Source: Ruegeria sp. A3M17 (GTDB lineage: Bacteria; Pseudomonadota; Alphaproteobacteria; Rhodobacterales; Rhodobacteraceae). From it: a stretch of 64,000 nucleotides of DNA. Shown piece after piece: positions 16,691 through 24,817 of this stretch; the first letter of the stretch is position 1, and each line of letters begins with the position of its first letter. A program made the translations under genes and the position numbers. The stretch spans positions 62,001 through 126,000 of the forward strand of contig NZ_QOCF01000025.1 of assembly GCF_003318255.1 (NCBI RefSeq), in the 5' to 3' direction. The notes beneath the pieces were generated by a model. The model did no database searches. It saw nothing but the letters and a program-made list of their open reading frames with translations, and was not told where the DNA came from.

Positions 16691-17851
16691 ATGAAGAATG
16701 TGATCATGCGGCTGGCGGCGGCCACCGCCTTGACGGCTTCGGCGACCCTTGCCAATGCACAGACACAGGGTGTCACGGATGATGAGATCATCATCGGTTC
16801 GGTCAACGATCTGAGCGGTATCTTCGCGGCCGTCGGTGTTCCGGCCACCAAAGGTGCAAATGTGGTGTTTGACCGGGTGAACGCAAATGGCGGCGTGCAC
16901 GGGCGCACGATCCGCTATGTTGTCGAGGACAACGGATATCAGATGCCGCGCGCGATGCAGGGCTACAACAAGCTGTTGAACCGCGACAAGGTGTTTGCGA
17001 TGCTACAGTCGCTGGGAACTCCGATGAATGTCGCGGGCTTCAAGTTGTTGGATCCAAAAGGTATTCCCAATGTCGCCCCACTGTCCGCCGCACGGCAAAT
17101 GCTGCAGGAACCGATGGACAATAAGTTCACGGCCTTTTCGACCTACTTTGACCAAAGCCGTGTTGGTGTGACGTATCTGGCGGCCGAGTTCGGCGGGCAG
17201 TCTGTGTGTTCAATGTACCTGCCAACCGATTTTGGCGCCGAAATCGTCGAAGGTACCAAGGCCGGTGCCGAAGAAGCCGGGATCGCTTTTGTCGCCGAGA
17301 CCACGCACAAGCCGGATGAAACGGATTTCGTGGGCTCGCTGAGCAAGCTCAAGGAAGAAGGGTGCGATATCGTCACGATCGCTCTGGGTGTGCGTCAGGC
17401 CATTACCGTTGTTGGCACCGCCAAGAAGATGGGCCTGACGGAAATGAAGTTTCTTGGTACATCCGCCAGTTTCCTGACTGTTGTTGCGCAGGTGCCGGGC
17501 GGAGTGACAGACGGGTTTTACGCCGCCGCGTCGTGGCAGGATCTGTGGTCCCGTGCCGGAGACCCTGCCCCTGCCGCCTTTATCGAGGAATACCAGGCGG
17601 CAACCGGTGAAGATCCTGTCGGGTTTGCCATGCTGGGATACTCTGCGGCCGAAACGATGGTCAAAGCGCTTGAGGCTGCCGGCCCTGATCTGACTCAGGA
17701 AAGCTTTATCGCCGCGATGGAAACGCTGGACTATCAGGATGAACTGGTGGGCAACCACATGACTTTTGGTCCTGATGATCACCAGGGAGCCGACTCGGTC
17801 TATGTGAATGTTGTGGAAAACGGTGCTTGGAAGATGGTGTACGAAGAATAA
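16691..17851 (+). CDS. Periplasmic substrate-binding protein, LivK type
   Basis: A 386-residue type I periplasmic binding protein with a signal peptide cleaved near ANA-Q (residue 23) and a start preceded by GGGAGGAG. Typical features: DDEIIIGSVNDLSGIFAAVGVP at the mature N-terminus, GGVHGRTIRYVVEDNGYQ and the central ligand-binding lobe. It captures substrate for the two permeases encoded upstream. It closes the operon, followed by a bidirectional terminator. Members clustered with acyl-CoA ligases often bind aromatic or aliphatic acids, but this is not shown here. Confidence 0.92.
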   Translation: MKNVIMRLAAATALTASATLANAQTQGVTDDEIIIGSVNDLSGIFAAVGVPATKGANVVFDRVNANGGVHGRTIRYVVEDNGYQMPRAMQGYNKLLNRDKVFAMLQSLGTPMNVAGFKLLDPKGIPNVAPLSAARQMLQEPMDNKFTAFSTYFDQSRVGVTYLAAEFGGQSVCSMYLPTDFGAEIVEGTKAGAEEAGIAFVAETTHKPDETDFVGSLSKLKEEGCDIVTIALGVRQAITVVGTAKKMGLTEMKFLGTSASFLTVVAQVPGGVTDGFYAAASWQDLWSRAGDPAPAAFIEEYQAATGEDPVGFAMLGYSAAETMVKALEAAGPDLTQESFIAAMETLDYQDELVGNHMTFGPDDHQGADSVYVNVVENGAWKMVYEE

Positions 17852-17875
17852 CCCCCAACACGCATCTCAAACGAA

Positions 17876-17904
17876 AAAGGGCTCGCACACGCGAGCCCTT
17901 TGAT
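17876..17904. terminator. Bidirectional intrinsic terminator
   Basis: An 8-bp perfect GC stem (GGGCTCGC/GCGAGCCC) with flanking A-run on one side and T-run on the other, extending the helix by AAA/TTT. It lies between the convergent binding-protein and rpsI genes. Confidence 0.88.
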
Positions 17905-17924
17905 TTTGTGCACTCGGCAGCGAA

Positions 17925-18410
17925 TTAACGCTTCGAGAACTGGAACGAACGACGCGCTTTGCGCTTACCGTATTTCTTACGTTCAACAACACGGCTGTCG
18001 CGGGTCAGGAAGCCAGCGGCTTTCAGTGCGCCACGCAGCGACGGATCGTACAGTTGCAGCGCTTTCGAGATGCCGTGCTTGACCGCACCGGCCTGACCGG
18101 TCAGGCCACCACCTTTAACGGTTGCAACAACGTCGAACTCACCTTCAACGCCGGCAACCTGGAACGGCTGGCGCAGGATCAGCTGCAGAACGGGACGAGC
18201 GAAATACACGTCCTGGTCTTTGCCGTTCACGGTGACCTTGCCGGAACCCGGCTTGATCCAAACGCGGGCAACAGCGTCTTTACGCTTGCCGGTGGCATAT
18301 GAACGACCCAGTTCGTCACGCACGGGTTCACGCACGATGATTTCTTCGGCCACAACCTCAACGCCTGCGACGGCGCTCAGCTCTTCGAGAGTATTGATCT
18401 GATCAGCCAT
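17925..18410 (-). CDS. rpsI: 30S ribosomal protein S9
   Basis: About 161 residues from the ATG at 18410, chosen because GGAG lies 9 bases upstream; an ATG 2 codons earlier overlaps the rplM stop but sits too close to that site. S9 features: [23 protein letters not shown] and the conserved basic C-terminus ending in FQFSKR, which reaches the P-site tRNA. The acidic N-terminal extension of about 35 residues is usual in alphaproteobacteria. Co-transcribed with rplM. Confidence 0.97.
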   Translation of the reverse strand: MADQINTLEELSAVAGVEVVAEEIIVREPVRDELGRSYATGKRKDAVARVWIKPGSGKVTVNGKDQDVYFARPVLQLILRQPFQVAGVEGEFDVVATVKGGGLTGQAGAVKHGISKALQLYDPSLRGALKAAGFLTRDSRVVERKKYGKRKARRSFQFSKR

Positions 18411-18415
18411 GGTCA

Positions 18416-18874
18416 TTAGCTCCGGGTGTTTTTCTTGTTCATGGATGCAACATCCAGAACTTCGGGCGCTTGCGCCTCATGGGGATGCTCGGCACCGGCA
18501 TATACACGCAGGTTGGTCATAACCTGACGCGACAGGCGGTTGCCAGGCAGCATGCGCTTGACCGCCTGGGTCACAACGCGCTCGGGGTACTTGCCCTCGA
18601 GGATCTGCTGCTTGGTGCGCGACTTGATGCCGCCCGGGTGGCCAGTGTGCCAGTAGAAGTTTTCTTCGCGCTTCTTGCCGGTCATCTGGATTTTGTCAGC
18701 GTTGATCACGATGACATTGTCGCCCATGTCCATGTTCGGGGTGAACGACGCTTTGTGCTTGCCACGCAGACGCATGGCGACGATCGAAGCAAGACGGCCC
18801 AGAACAACGCCCTCGGCGTCGATCAGGATCCATTTCTTGTCGATGTCTGCAGGTGTTGCAGAAAAGGTTTTCAT
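18416..18874 (-). CDS. rplM: 50S ribosomal protein L13
   Basis: A 152-residue protein with L13 features: [18 protein letters not shown] at the N-terminus, [27 protein letters not shown], and YKHTGHPGG-like region [13 protein letters not shown]. First gene of the rplM-rpsI pair, preceded by a strong promoter. It assembles early into the large subunit. The ribosome site of rpsI lies inside its last codons. Confidence 0.97.
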   Translation of the reverse strand: MKTFSATPADIDKKWILIDAEGVVLGRLASIVAMRLRGKHKASFTPNMDMGDNVIVINADKIQMTGKKREENFYWHTGHPGGIKSRTKQQILEGKYPERVVTQAVKRMLPGNRLSRQVMTNLRVYAGAEHPHEAQAPEVLDVASMNKKNTRS

Positions 18875-18940
18875 GGCAGGATAGTCCTGTTTGATGTGAA
18901 AGACCGCCCACGTGCGGAGCGGCCCGAATTCGATGTTGGG

Positions 18941-18969
18941 TATGTAGATGTACCTTTGTTGCGCGTCAA
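18941..18969 (-). promoter_or_regulatory. Promoter of rplM-rpsI
   Basis: On the minus strand TTGACG (18969-18964) and TACATA (18946-18941) are separated by 17 bases, near-consensus for housekeeping sigma. An AT-rich stretch lies just upstream (18975-19030). It leaves a leader of about 60 bases before rplM. Confidence 0.7.
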
Positions 18970-19116
18970 GAACATGAAATCAAAATTAATCTAGCAATTA
19001 CAGTATATTACAAAATAGGTATCATTTTACCCCATGAAATCACCATCAATTTCCGCAAATATCCCCGACCAGATATACTGTCGGCCACCAGCGATCAAAA
19101 AAGGAGCGGCCAGAGA

Positions 19117-19479
19117 ATGGATTGGCAGCAAACCATCGCCGATTACGGGGCGGCCTGGCAACAGGCGGATCAGGGTAAGCGCCTTGATCTTTTAACCAAA
19201 TGTTTCGCCACGGACGGCATCTATGTCGACCCGACGGCAGAAGTGAACGGACGGTCAAACCTGTGCGATCATATCGGAGAAGTCCTGCAAAGCTCCGGCG
19301 GGCGGGTTGAGCTGACCAGCAACCCCAACAATCACCACGATGTCGTCCACTTTACCTGGCATATGGTTGGCCCTGACGGCACCGTAATGGTGACCGGCCA
19401 CGATTTCGTTCGATTGGATGAACAAGGAAAGATTTCGCATCTGGCCGGGTTTTTTGGCGATCCTGCCCCATTGAGCTAG
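19117..19479 (+). CDS. NTF2/SnoaL-like small protein
   Basis: A 120-residue protein with the cone-shaped NTF2-like pattern: helical N-terminus (IADYGAAWQQADQGKRLDLLTKCFATDGIYVDP) followed by beta strands (HFTWHMVGPDGTVMVTGHDFVRLDEQGKISHLAGFFG). The fold hosts many enzymes and binding proteins, so no reaction can be assigned. AGGAG lies upstream of the ATG. It is convergent with the MocR regulator, 4 bases apart, and divergent from rplM. Confidence 0.78.
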   Translation: MDWQQTIADYGAAWQQADQGKRLDLLTKCFATDGIYVDPTAEVNGRSNLCDHIGEVLQSSGGRVELTSNPNNHHDVVHFTWHMVGPDGTVMVTGHDFVRLDEQGKISHLAGFFGDPAPLS

Positions 19480-19483
19480 GGGC

Positions 19484-20887
19484 CTAGACGCTGATCTGTT
19501 CCGGCGGATTATCCAGAAGTGCACGCAGGCGCTGCATCGCGGCCTCGAACCGTTCCAATGACACGTGCCCGTTCATCGCAATGCGTACGGCGTTGGGGGC
19601 CCGTCCGTCCCGCAGCGCGAATTCGTCGGCAGACCGAAGCTGAATGCCTTCGCGTTCAGCAGCACGGCTGAATGCGGCTGCACGCCAGCCCGACGGTAAA
19701 TTCAGCCAAACAAACGGCACGTCGGGCGCCCAGTTCAGATCAAAACCGCCTAATGCGTTGACCGTCACCCGGACATAATCGCCCATCCGGGCGCGGACGT
19801 CCCTGGCGATCTGTCGTGTCCGCGGATCAGACAGCAACAGCCGGGTCAGCTCTGCAAGCGGTTGTGCCAAACCGAAGTAGCCGTATTCGGCTGAGCGCCG
19901 AAGATCGACGCTGCGTTCGCGCGGGGCGATGGCGAACCCGACGCGCAGGGCTGGCGTCAGGATCTTTGAGATCGACGAGACATGCCAGCCCCGTTCAGGT
20001 GCCAAGGCGCGATAGCTGGGCTCGCGCGCGTCCCCCATTCGATAGCAATCGTCTTCAATGATCTGCAAATCATGGCGTCGGGCGACTTCCACAACCTCTT
20101 TTCGACGTTCCAGCGGCGTATGTGTGCCGGTTGGGTTTTGCACTTCAGGCGAGACGCAAACCGCCTGCGCCTGGTTCTGACGCAAAATGTGATCCATGGC
20201 CTGAGCGTCAATGCCCCACTTGTCCATCTTCACGCCGACAACCTCGGCTCGCATCAACTCTCCTGCTCGGCGGAATCCGGCATATGACAGATCTTCGACC
20301 AGAACGACCGGCTTGGGGCCGCGCAGGATCGTCTGAAACACAAGGCAAAGACCATTTTGCCCACCATGCGTCAGAACCACATCATCATGGGTCAAAACGC
20401 CAAGCGGCAGATCTGAGAGCCATTCAACGACCGCCTGCCGCATGGGTTGGTACGCATCGCGTGTCGGGTAGTTCATCAGCAAACGAGGATCGGCTTGGGA
20501 CACTTTCTTAAGACATTCCCTGATCAATGCCACCTGTCCCACATCCGGCAATCTGGGGCTGAACAGGCTGACATCGGCGTTGTACTTGTCGTCCCGTAGG
20601 TGGAGTTGTCTTGCCCACACATCGTCCAGCAAAGGTGATTTCGGAGGGGCGACAAATGTACCACGTCCGACCTCGGCTTGTAGCAAGCCTTCCTCCGTCA
20701 GAATAGTATAGGCCCGGGCAACCGTGCCGGGCGTTATTTGTAACCGATACGCAAGTTCCCGGACCGGAGGCAGTTTGGATCCTACCTCCAGCGCTTTGTT
20801 CTCAATCGCTTTTCGTATTGTGTCGGCGACCAGTGTGTACTTGGGACCTTTGGATTTTGGCAACGCCTCTGGCCAAATTGTATCCAT
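19484..20887 (-). CDS. MocR-type GntR regulator with aminotransferase domain
   Basis: A 467-residue fusion. Residues 1-80 are a GntR winged helix (KLPPVRELAYRLQITPGTVARAYTILTEEGLLQAEVGRGTFV). Residues about 120-460 are a fold-type I aminotransferase-like domain with SISKILTPALRVGFAIAP containing the PLP lysine position, and NPTGTHTPLERRKE. Such proteins use PLP or a PLP-adduct as effector and often regulate vitamin B6, GABA or taurine genes. A perfect palindrome covers its own start codon, suggesting autoregulation; the divergent gene is a DUF1127 protein. Its target pathway is unknown. Confidence 0.9.
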   Translation of the reverse strand: MDTIWPEALPKSKGPKYTLVADTIRKAIENKALEVGSKLPPVRELAYRLQITPGTVARAYTILTEEGLLQAEVGRGTFVAPPKSPLLDDVWARQLHLRDDKYNADVSLFSPRLPDVGQVALIRECLKKVSQADPRLLMNYPTRDAYQPMRQAVVEWLSDLPLGVLTHDDVVLTHGGQNGLCLVFQTILRGPKPVVLVEDLSYAGFRRAGELMRAEVVGVKMDKWGIDAQAMDHILRQNQAQAVCVSPEVQNPTGTHTPLERRKEVVEVARRHDLQIIEDDCYRMGDAREPSYRALAPERGWHVSSISKILTPALRVGFAIAPRERSVDLRRSAEYGYFGLAQPLAELTRLLLSDPRTRQIARDVRARMGDYVRVTVNALGGFDLNWAPDVPFVWLNLPSGWRAAAFSRAAEREGIQLRSADEFALRDGRAPNAVRIAMNGHVSLERFEAAMQRLRALLDNPPEQISV

Positions 20888-20968
20888 TACAATTCTTCCT
20901 TTGCTTCCGACACAATCCTGAATGTATCACGCACATGTACCGAACACTAGTACTTTGTGTCAATACAA
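20876..20968. promoter_or_regulatory. Candidate MocR operators in divergent promoter region
   Basis: A perfect inverted repeat AATTGTATCCATTACAATT (20876-20894, 7-bp arms) spans the regulator start codon. A related site TTGTGTCAATACAA lies at 20955-20968, just before the DUF1127 ribosome site. On the minus strand TTGACA (20964-20959) within the second site could be a -35 box. Together they suggest that MocR represses or activates both directions. Confidence 0.5.
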
Positions 20969-20986
20969 TTTGAAAGGATACCCAAG

Positions 20987-21214
20987 ATGACACGCCATAT
21001 GCACAACCCCGCCCTCATGCTGCTGAACGATAGCCCTCGGCTGCCGATGATCGCCGCGCTGGCCGTGCGGTTTGCGGCGACTGTCACACAGTGGGAACGA
21101 CAGCGCCGCAGCAGAATTAACCTGTCAAAGCTGGATGATCGCATGCTTAAAGATGTCGGCCTGACCCGCCCCGCGGCCGACCGTGAGATCAAACGCTACT
21201 TCTGGCAGTATTAA
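20987..21214 (+). CDS. DUF1127 small protein
   Basis: About 75 residues from the ATG preceded by GAAAGGA at 8 bases; a GTG 10 codons earlier was rejected. The C-terminal DUF1127 motif is clear (LSKLDDRMLKDVGLTRPAADREIKRYFW). The N-terminal part has a helical segment rich in Ala and Arg. DUF1127 proteins are short, Arg-rich, and some bind RNA or affect phosphate and stress physiology in alphaproteobacteria. Divergent from the MocR regulator with candidate operators between them; followed by a strong terminator. Confidence 0.87.
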   Translation: MTRHMHNPALMLLNDSPRLPMIAALAVRFAATVTQWERQRRSRINLSKLDDRMLKDVGLTRPAADREIKRYFWQY

Positions 21215-21246
21215 TTATCCCCAGTCCCTTTTGGGACCTTTTCCTA

Positions 21247-21274
21247 GGCCGGGTTTCATACCCGGCCCTTTTTT
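21247..21274 (+). terminator. Intrinsic terminator after DUF1127 gene
   Basis: An 8-bp perfect stem (GGCCGGGT/ACCCGGCC) with a 5-nt loop and a following CTTTTTT run. Its end touches the stop codon of the convergent thioesterase gene. Confidence 0.92.
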
Positions 21275-21716
21275 ATCCAAATGCCGCTGCTGCAGACCCT
21301 GCAGGAGGCAATGAATAGGTCATCGTTGCCCGAGCCACTGGTTTGTCAGAGCCTTCCGAGAACATCAGAACATCGCCCACCGCAAGCGTCTTGCCCAGTT
21401 TTAGCAAGCTGCAGCACGCGATCATATCGTTGGCGCCATCGGGTTTGCGCATGAAATCCATCGAACACCCTGTCGTCACCGCGAGCGACTGACGTCCTTT
21501 CAATGCAAGGATCATTGCATAAACGCTGACATCGGCCAGACCGAACATCGACGGGCCTGAAACTGTCCCCCCTGGACGCAGATGTCTGTCCCCGACCTTC
21601 AGCCGCATGGTGATTGAGTTTTCATCCAGGCTGTCGATGACAAAGTCTTTCTCGACCTGCGGAAACACCTCGACCAAATAATCTGACAGTTGTTCGCGGT
21701 TCAAAACCAACGACAT
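21273..21716 (-). CDS. PaaI-type hotdog-fold acyl-CoA thioesterase
   Basis: A 147-residue hotdog protein. The core motif RHLRPGGTVSGPSMFGLADVSVYAMI matches the PaaI/YdiI thioesterase helix, where the conserved acidic residue is Asp near the end of the motif. It would hydrolyse acyl-CoA or aryl-CoA esters in the cytoplasm. It is divergent from an enoyl-CoA hydratase gene 58 bases away, consistent with acyl-CoA catabolism. Substrate unknown. Confidence 0.85.
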   Translation of the reverse strand: MSLVLNREQLSDYLVEVFPQVEKDFVIDSLDENSITMRLKVGDRHLRPGGTVSGPSMFGLADVSVYAMILALKGRQSLAVTTGCSMDFMRKPDGANDMIACCSLLKLGKTLAVGDVLMFSEGSDKPVARATMTYSLPPAGSAAAAFG

Positions 21717-21774
21717 ACTTCCCCTCCTTGAATTGCCGTCCTAGAGTTGGCCCGACATCAGATCGGAGAGCAAG

Positions 21775-22560
21775 ATGGGAATTCTGGAACGTAACGACGT
21801 GAATGGCGTTGCCCGATTGAAAATGAACGCGCCAGAGCGCCTGAATGCCCTGAGCGAAGAGATGCTGGCAGCACTTCAGGCTGAATTCGACGCCTTAAGC
21901 AACGACTCGAGCATTCGCGCCGTAATCCTGTCCGGCGAAGGCAAAGCGTTTTGCGCAGGCCACGATCTGAAACAGATGACTGCCGGACGTCAGAGCGAGG
22001 ACGGGGGAAAAACCTATTTCCAGGACCTGTTCGCGCAATGCGCCAAAGTGATGCTGTCGATTCAATCCCTGCCCCAACCCGTGATCGCACAAGTCCACGG
22101 CATCGCCACGGCTGCCGGCTGTCAAATGGTGGCCACCTGTGATCTTGCGATTGCAGCCGAAGGCACGCGTTTTGGTGTAAACGGGGTCAATATCGGGTTG
22201 TTTTGCTCGACCCCTATGGTGGCCCTCAGCCGGAATATCCCCCGGAAACAGGCATTTGAAATGTTGACAACAGGCGCGTTCATCTCGGCGGAACGCGCGG
22301 CCGAACTGGGCCTGATCAATCGTGCCGTACCCGAAATGTTGTTGGAACATGAAACGATGGCGCTGGCCGAACAACTGGCCGACAAGCTTGGATCAGCGGT
22401 CAAAGTGGGCAAACAGGCCTATTACAAGCAATTGGATATGCCGATCGAACAGGCCTACGCCTATACCGGCGAGGTAATGGCACAGAATATGATGCATCGG
22501 GATACAGAAGAAGGAATATCTGCATTTATCGAAAAAAGACCGCCAAATTGGGAACAATAA
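21775..22560 (+). CDS. Enoyl-CoA hydratase/isomerase family protein
   Basis: A 261-residue crotonase-fold enzyme. The oxyanion-hole segments are visible: SGEGKAFCAGHDLKQM (near 46-61) and QVHGIATAAGCQMVATCDLAIA (near 105-126). The second catalytic Glu of classical hydratases (usually in GxxPE) is replaced by IGLFCSTPM, so it may not be a classical hydratase; many relatives with this pattern are annotated only as enoyl-CoA hydratase. Divergent from the thioesterase gene. Confidence 0.87.
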   Translation: MGILERNDVNGVARLKMNAPERLNALSEEMLAALQAEFDALSNDSSIRAVILSGEGKAFCAGHDLKQMTAGRQSEDGGKTYFQDLFAQCAKVMLSIQSLPQPVIAQVHGIATAAGCQMVATCDLAIAAEGTRFGVNGVNIGLFCSTPMVALSRNIPRKQAFEMLTTGAFISAERAAELGLINRAVPEMLLEHETMALAEQLADKLGSAVKVGKQAYYKQLDMPIEQAYAYTGEVMAQNMMHRDTEEGISAFIEKRPPNWEQ

Positions 22561-22603
22561 CGAGATTATTTAAGGATATTTTGGCGACTGTTCGCAATTT
22601 AGT

Positions 22604-22741
22604 CCTTTTCAAAAGGGCCACACTGTGGCAAAGCTGAGACATGGCTTAGGCCCAAATACGCTTTTGGGTCGCTGTAGGCGGAAGGTCCCTCCAAGCTGGT
22701 TTCTCTCACCGGCGCTGACATTCCCGCTGCGGCGACCCCAA
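22604..22741. ncRNA. Candidate structured RNA, strand uncertain
   Basis: This 260-base gap between the hydratase and trmFO has far more pairing than ordinary spacer. A long rod joins 22664-22683 to 22721-22741 (about 18 pairs with three bulges), capped by an inner hairpin GCTGGT (22695-22700)/ACCGGC (22708-22713). On the left are further hairpins: CCTTTT/AAAAGG (22604-22616), GCCACA/TGTGGC (22617-22629) and GGCCC (22649-22653) with GGGTC (22666-22670). The last is mutually exclusive with the rod. It could be a small RNA on either strand or a trmFO leader. I could not match it to 6S, SRP or RNase P RNA. Confidence 0.4.
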
Positions 22742-22824
22742 GTACCCTCCTTAAATTACTAGCTAATCAACGCGAAACTTGGCGTGTGTTGCGTTGCGCG
22801 ATGCTGTGCCCTATGTGGCACCTC

Positions 22825-24165
22825 ATGACACAGAAATTGCATATAGTTGGCGGCGGCATGGCAGGGTCCGAGGCGGCCTGGCAAGCAGCGGAAATGGGCG
22901 TGGATGTTGTAATCCACGAAATGCGGCCCAAAGTGGGCACTTTTGCACACCAGACCGGCAATCTGGCCGAGATGGTGTGTTCGAACTCCTTCCGCTCGGA
23001 TGACGACGAACAAAATGCCGTCGGCCTGCTGCATTGGGAAATGCGCGAAGCCAACGGCATCATCATGGGCACCGCCGATACGCATCGCCTGCCCGCCGGT
23101 GGCGCATTGGCCGTGGATCGTGATCCGTTTGCCGAAGCAGTGACCGCCAAGCTGCAGGCCCATCCGCGGGTTGAGGTGACGGGCGAAGAAGTCACCGCCC
23201 TGCCCGACGACGGCCACTGGATCATTGCGACGGGTCCGTTGACGTCCTCGTCGCTGGGCGAGTCGATCAGGGGTCAGACAGGTGCTGAGGCTCTGGCGTT
23301 TTTCGACGCGATCGCGCCCATTGTCTATGCCGACAGCATCGACATGAGCCAGGCGTGGATGCAGTCACGTTATGACAAGGGCGAAACCGAAGAGGAGCGG
23401 ACGGCCTATCTGAACTGTCCCATGGACCGCGATCAGTACGAGGCCTTCATTGACGCCCTGCTATCCGCTGACAAAACCGAATTCCACCAAGGCGAAACTG
23501 CCGGGTATTTTGACGGCTGCCTGCCGATCGAGATTATGGCGGAACGGGGCCGCGAGACGCTGCGCCACGGGCCGATGAAACCGGTCGGCCTGACCAATCC
23601 GCATCAGCCTGACGTCAAACCTCATGCGGTTGTGCAACTGCGCCGAGACAACGCGCTGGGTACGTTGTTCAACATCGTCGGCTTTCAAACCAAAATGAAA
23701 TATGGTGCACAAACTGACGTATTCCGCATGATCCCCGGACTTGAGAATGCCAGTTTCGCGCGCTTGGGCGGAATTCACCGCAATACGTTCATCAACTCTC
23801 CGACATTGCTTGACGCGCAGATGCGGCTGAAATCAAAGCCGAATATCCGGTTTGCCGGTCAGATCACCGGTGTCGAGGGCTATGTGGAAAGTGCTGCTAT
23901 GGGATTGCTGGCCGGCCGGATGGCCGCTGCCGAGATTCTGGGGCGTTCCCTGCCCGAGATCCCGCAGGACAGTGCCATGGGCGCGTTGATACACCACATC
24001 ACCGGCGGAGCCGAAGCCAAGACCTTTCAACCCATGAACGTCAACTTTGGTCTGTTTCGCCCGGTTGATGGCCTCAAAGGGGGGCGCCGGGGCCGTAAGG
24101 ACCGGTACAAGGCCTACACCGACCGGGCCAAGACGGAATGGACGGACTGGCTGGCGCATTGCTGA
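22825..24165 (+). CDS. trmFO: Methylenetetrahydrofolate-tRNA-(uracil-5-)-methyltransferase TrmFO
   Basis: About 446 residues from the ATG that begins [20 protein letters not shown]; an upstream frame adds 13 atypical residues. The N-terminal FAD motif (GGGMAGSEA), [21 protein letters not shown] and the C-terminal GLLAGRMAA region match TrmFO/Gid. It makes 5-methyluridine at position 54 of tRNA using methylenetetrahydrofolate and FADH2. The length is normal. An RNA-like structured region lies upstream; a methyltransferase and GluQ-RS gene follow closely. Confidence 0.95.
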   Translation: MTQKLHIVGGGMAGSEAAWQAAEMGVDVVIHEMRPKVGTFAHQTGNLAEMVCSNSFRSDDDEQNAVGLLHWEMREANGIIMGTADTHRLPAGGALAVDRDPFAEAVTAKLQAHPRVEVTGEEVTALPDDGHWIIATGPLTSSSLGESIRGQTGAEALAFFDAIAPIVYADSIDMSQAWMQSRYDKGETEEERTAYLNCPMDRDQYEAFIDALLSADKTEFHQGETAGYFDGCLPIEIMAERGRETLRHGPMKPVGLTNPHQPDVKPHAVVQLRRDNALGTLFNIVGFQTKMKYGAQTDVFRMIPGLENASFARLGGIHRNTFINSPTLLDAQMRLKSKPNIRFAGQITGVEGYVESAAMGLLAGRMAAAEILGRSLPEIPQDSAMGALIHHITGGAEAKTFQPMNVNFGLFRPVDGLKGGRRGRKDRYKAYTDRAKTEWTDWLAHC

Positions 24166-24202
24166 CTGGACGCATTGCGCCCAACCGGCCTAACATGCGG
24201 GT

Positions 24203-24817
24203 ATGAGCGACAAATACCTCAAAGACGCCTACGGGCTTGATACGCCCGAAGCGACCCGCACGCATTATCAGAAATGGGCCTCGTCATACGACGCCGAAGT
24301 TGGGTCACATGGCTACGCCACGCCCGGTCGCGTGGCCGAGGCGCTTTGGTCCCAGATGCCCGAACCGCAGACGCCTGTTCTGGATTACGGTTGTGGCACG
24401 GGTCTGTCCGGCAAAGCCCTGCACGATACGGGATTTCAGGTAATCGATGGTGTGGATCCCACGCCTAAGATGCTTGAAGGGGCCGCCGCCAAAGGGGTTT
24501 ACAGAAACCTCACGACGTTTGAGATCACCGATCCGGAACCGCTGGAGCAAGATGCTTATAAGGCAATCACCGCGATTGGCGTGATCGGAACCGGTGCCGC
24601 CCCGCCAGAGACATTCGACCTGTTGATGAAAGCTCTGCCCAAAGGTGGCTTGCTGGCCTTTTCCTTCAACGATCACACACTTGACGATCCGTCCTTTACC
24701 ACCCGTTTGAACGATTGGCTGGACATGGGCGCTGCACGTCTATTGTTTCGTGAATACGGGCCACACCTTCCGGGTATGGACCTTAAATCTGACGTATATG
24801 TCGTTGAGAAGACGTGA
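24203..24817 (+). CDS. Class I SAM-dependent methyltransferase
   Basis: A 204-residue methyltransferase. Motif I is VLDYGCGTGLSGKALHDTGF (near 59-78), followed by VIDGVDPTPKML for the acidic loop. Substrate cannot be read from the sequence. It starts 37 bases after trmFO and its stop overlaps the GTG start of the GluQ-RS gene, so the three genes may be one unit. Small-molecule or protein methylation are both possible. Confidence 0.85.
   Translation: MSDKYLKDAYGLDTPEATRTHYQKWASSYDAEVGSHGYATPGRVAEALWSQMPEPQTPVLDYGCGTGLSGKALHDTGFQVIDGVDPTPKMLEGAAAKGVYRNLTTFEITDPEPLEQDAYKAITAIGVIGTGAAPPETFDLLMKALPKGGLLAFSFNDHTLDDPSFTTRLNDWLDMGAARLLFREYGPHLPGMDLKSDVYVVEKT

Noticed and set aside
22604..22741. Structured region as 6S, SRP or RNase P RNA
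   Set aside because: No GGAAG tetraloop-type SRP motif, too short for RNase P, and no convincing 6S bubble; left as an unnamed candidate.
22786..22824. Extended N-terminus of TrmFO
   Set aside because: The 13 added residues ([13 protein letters not shown]) are atypical; family members begin at the FAD motif.
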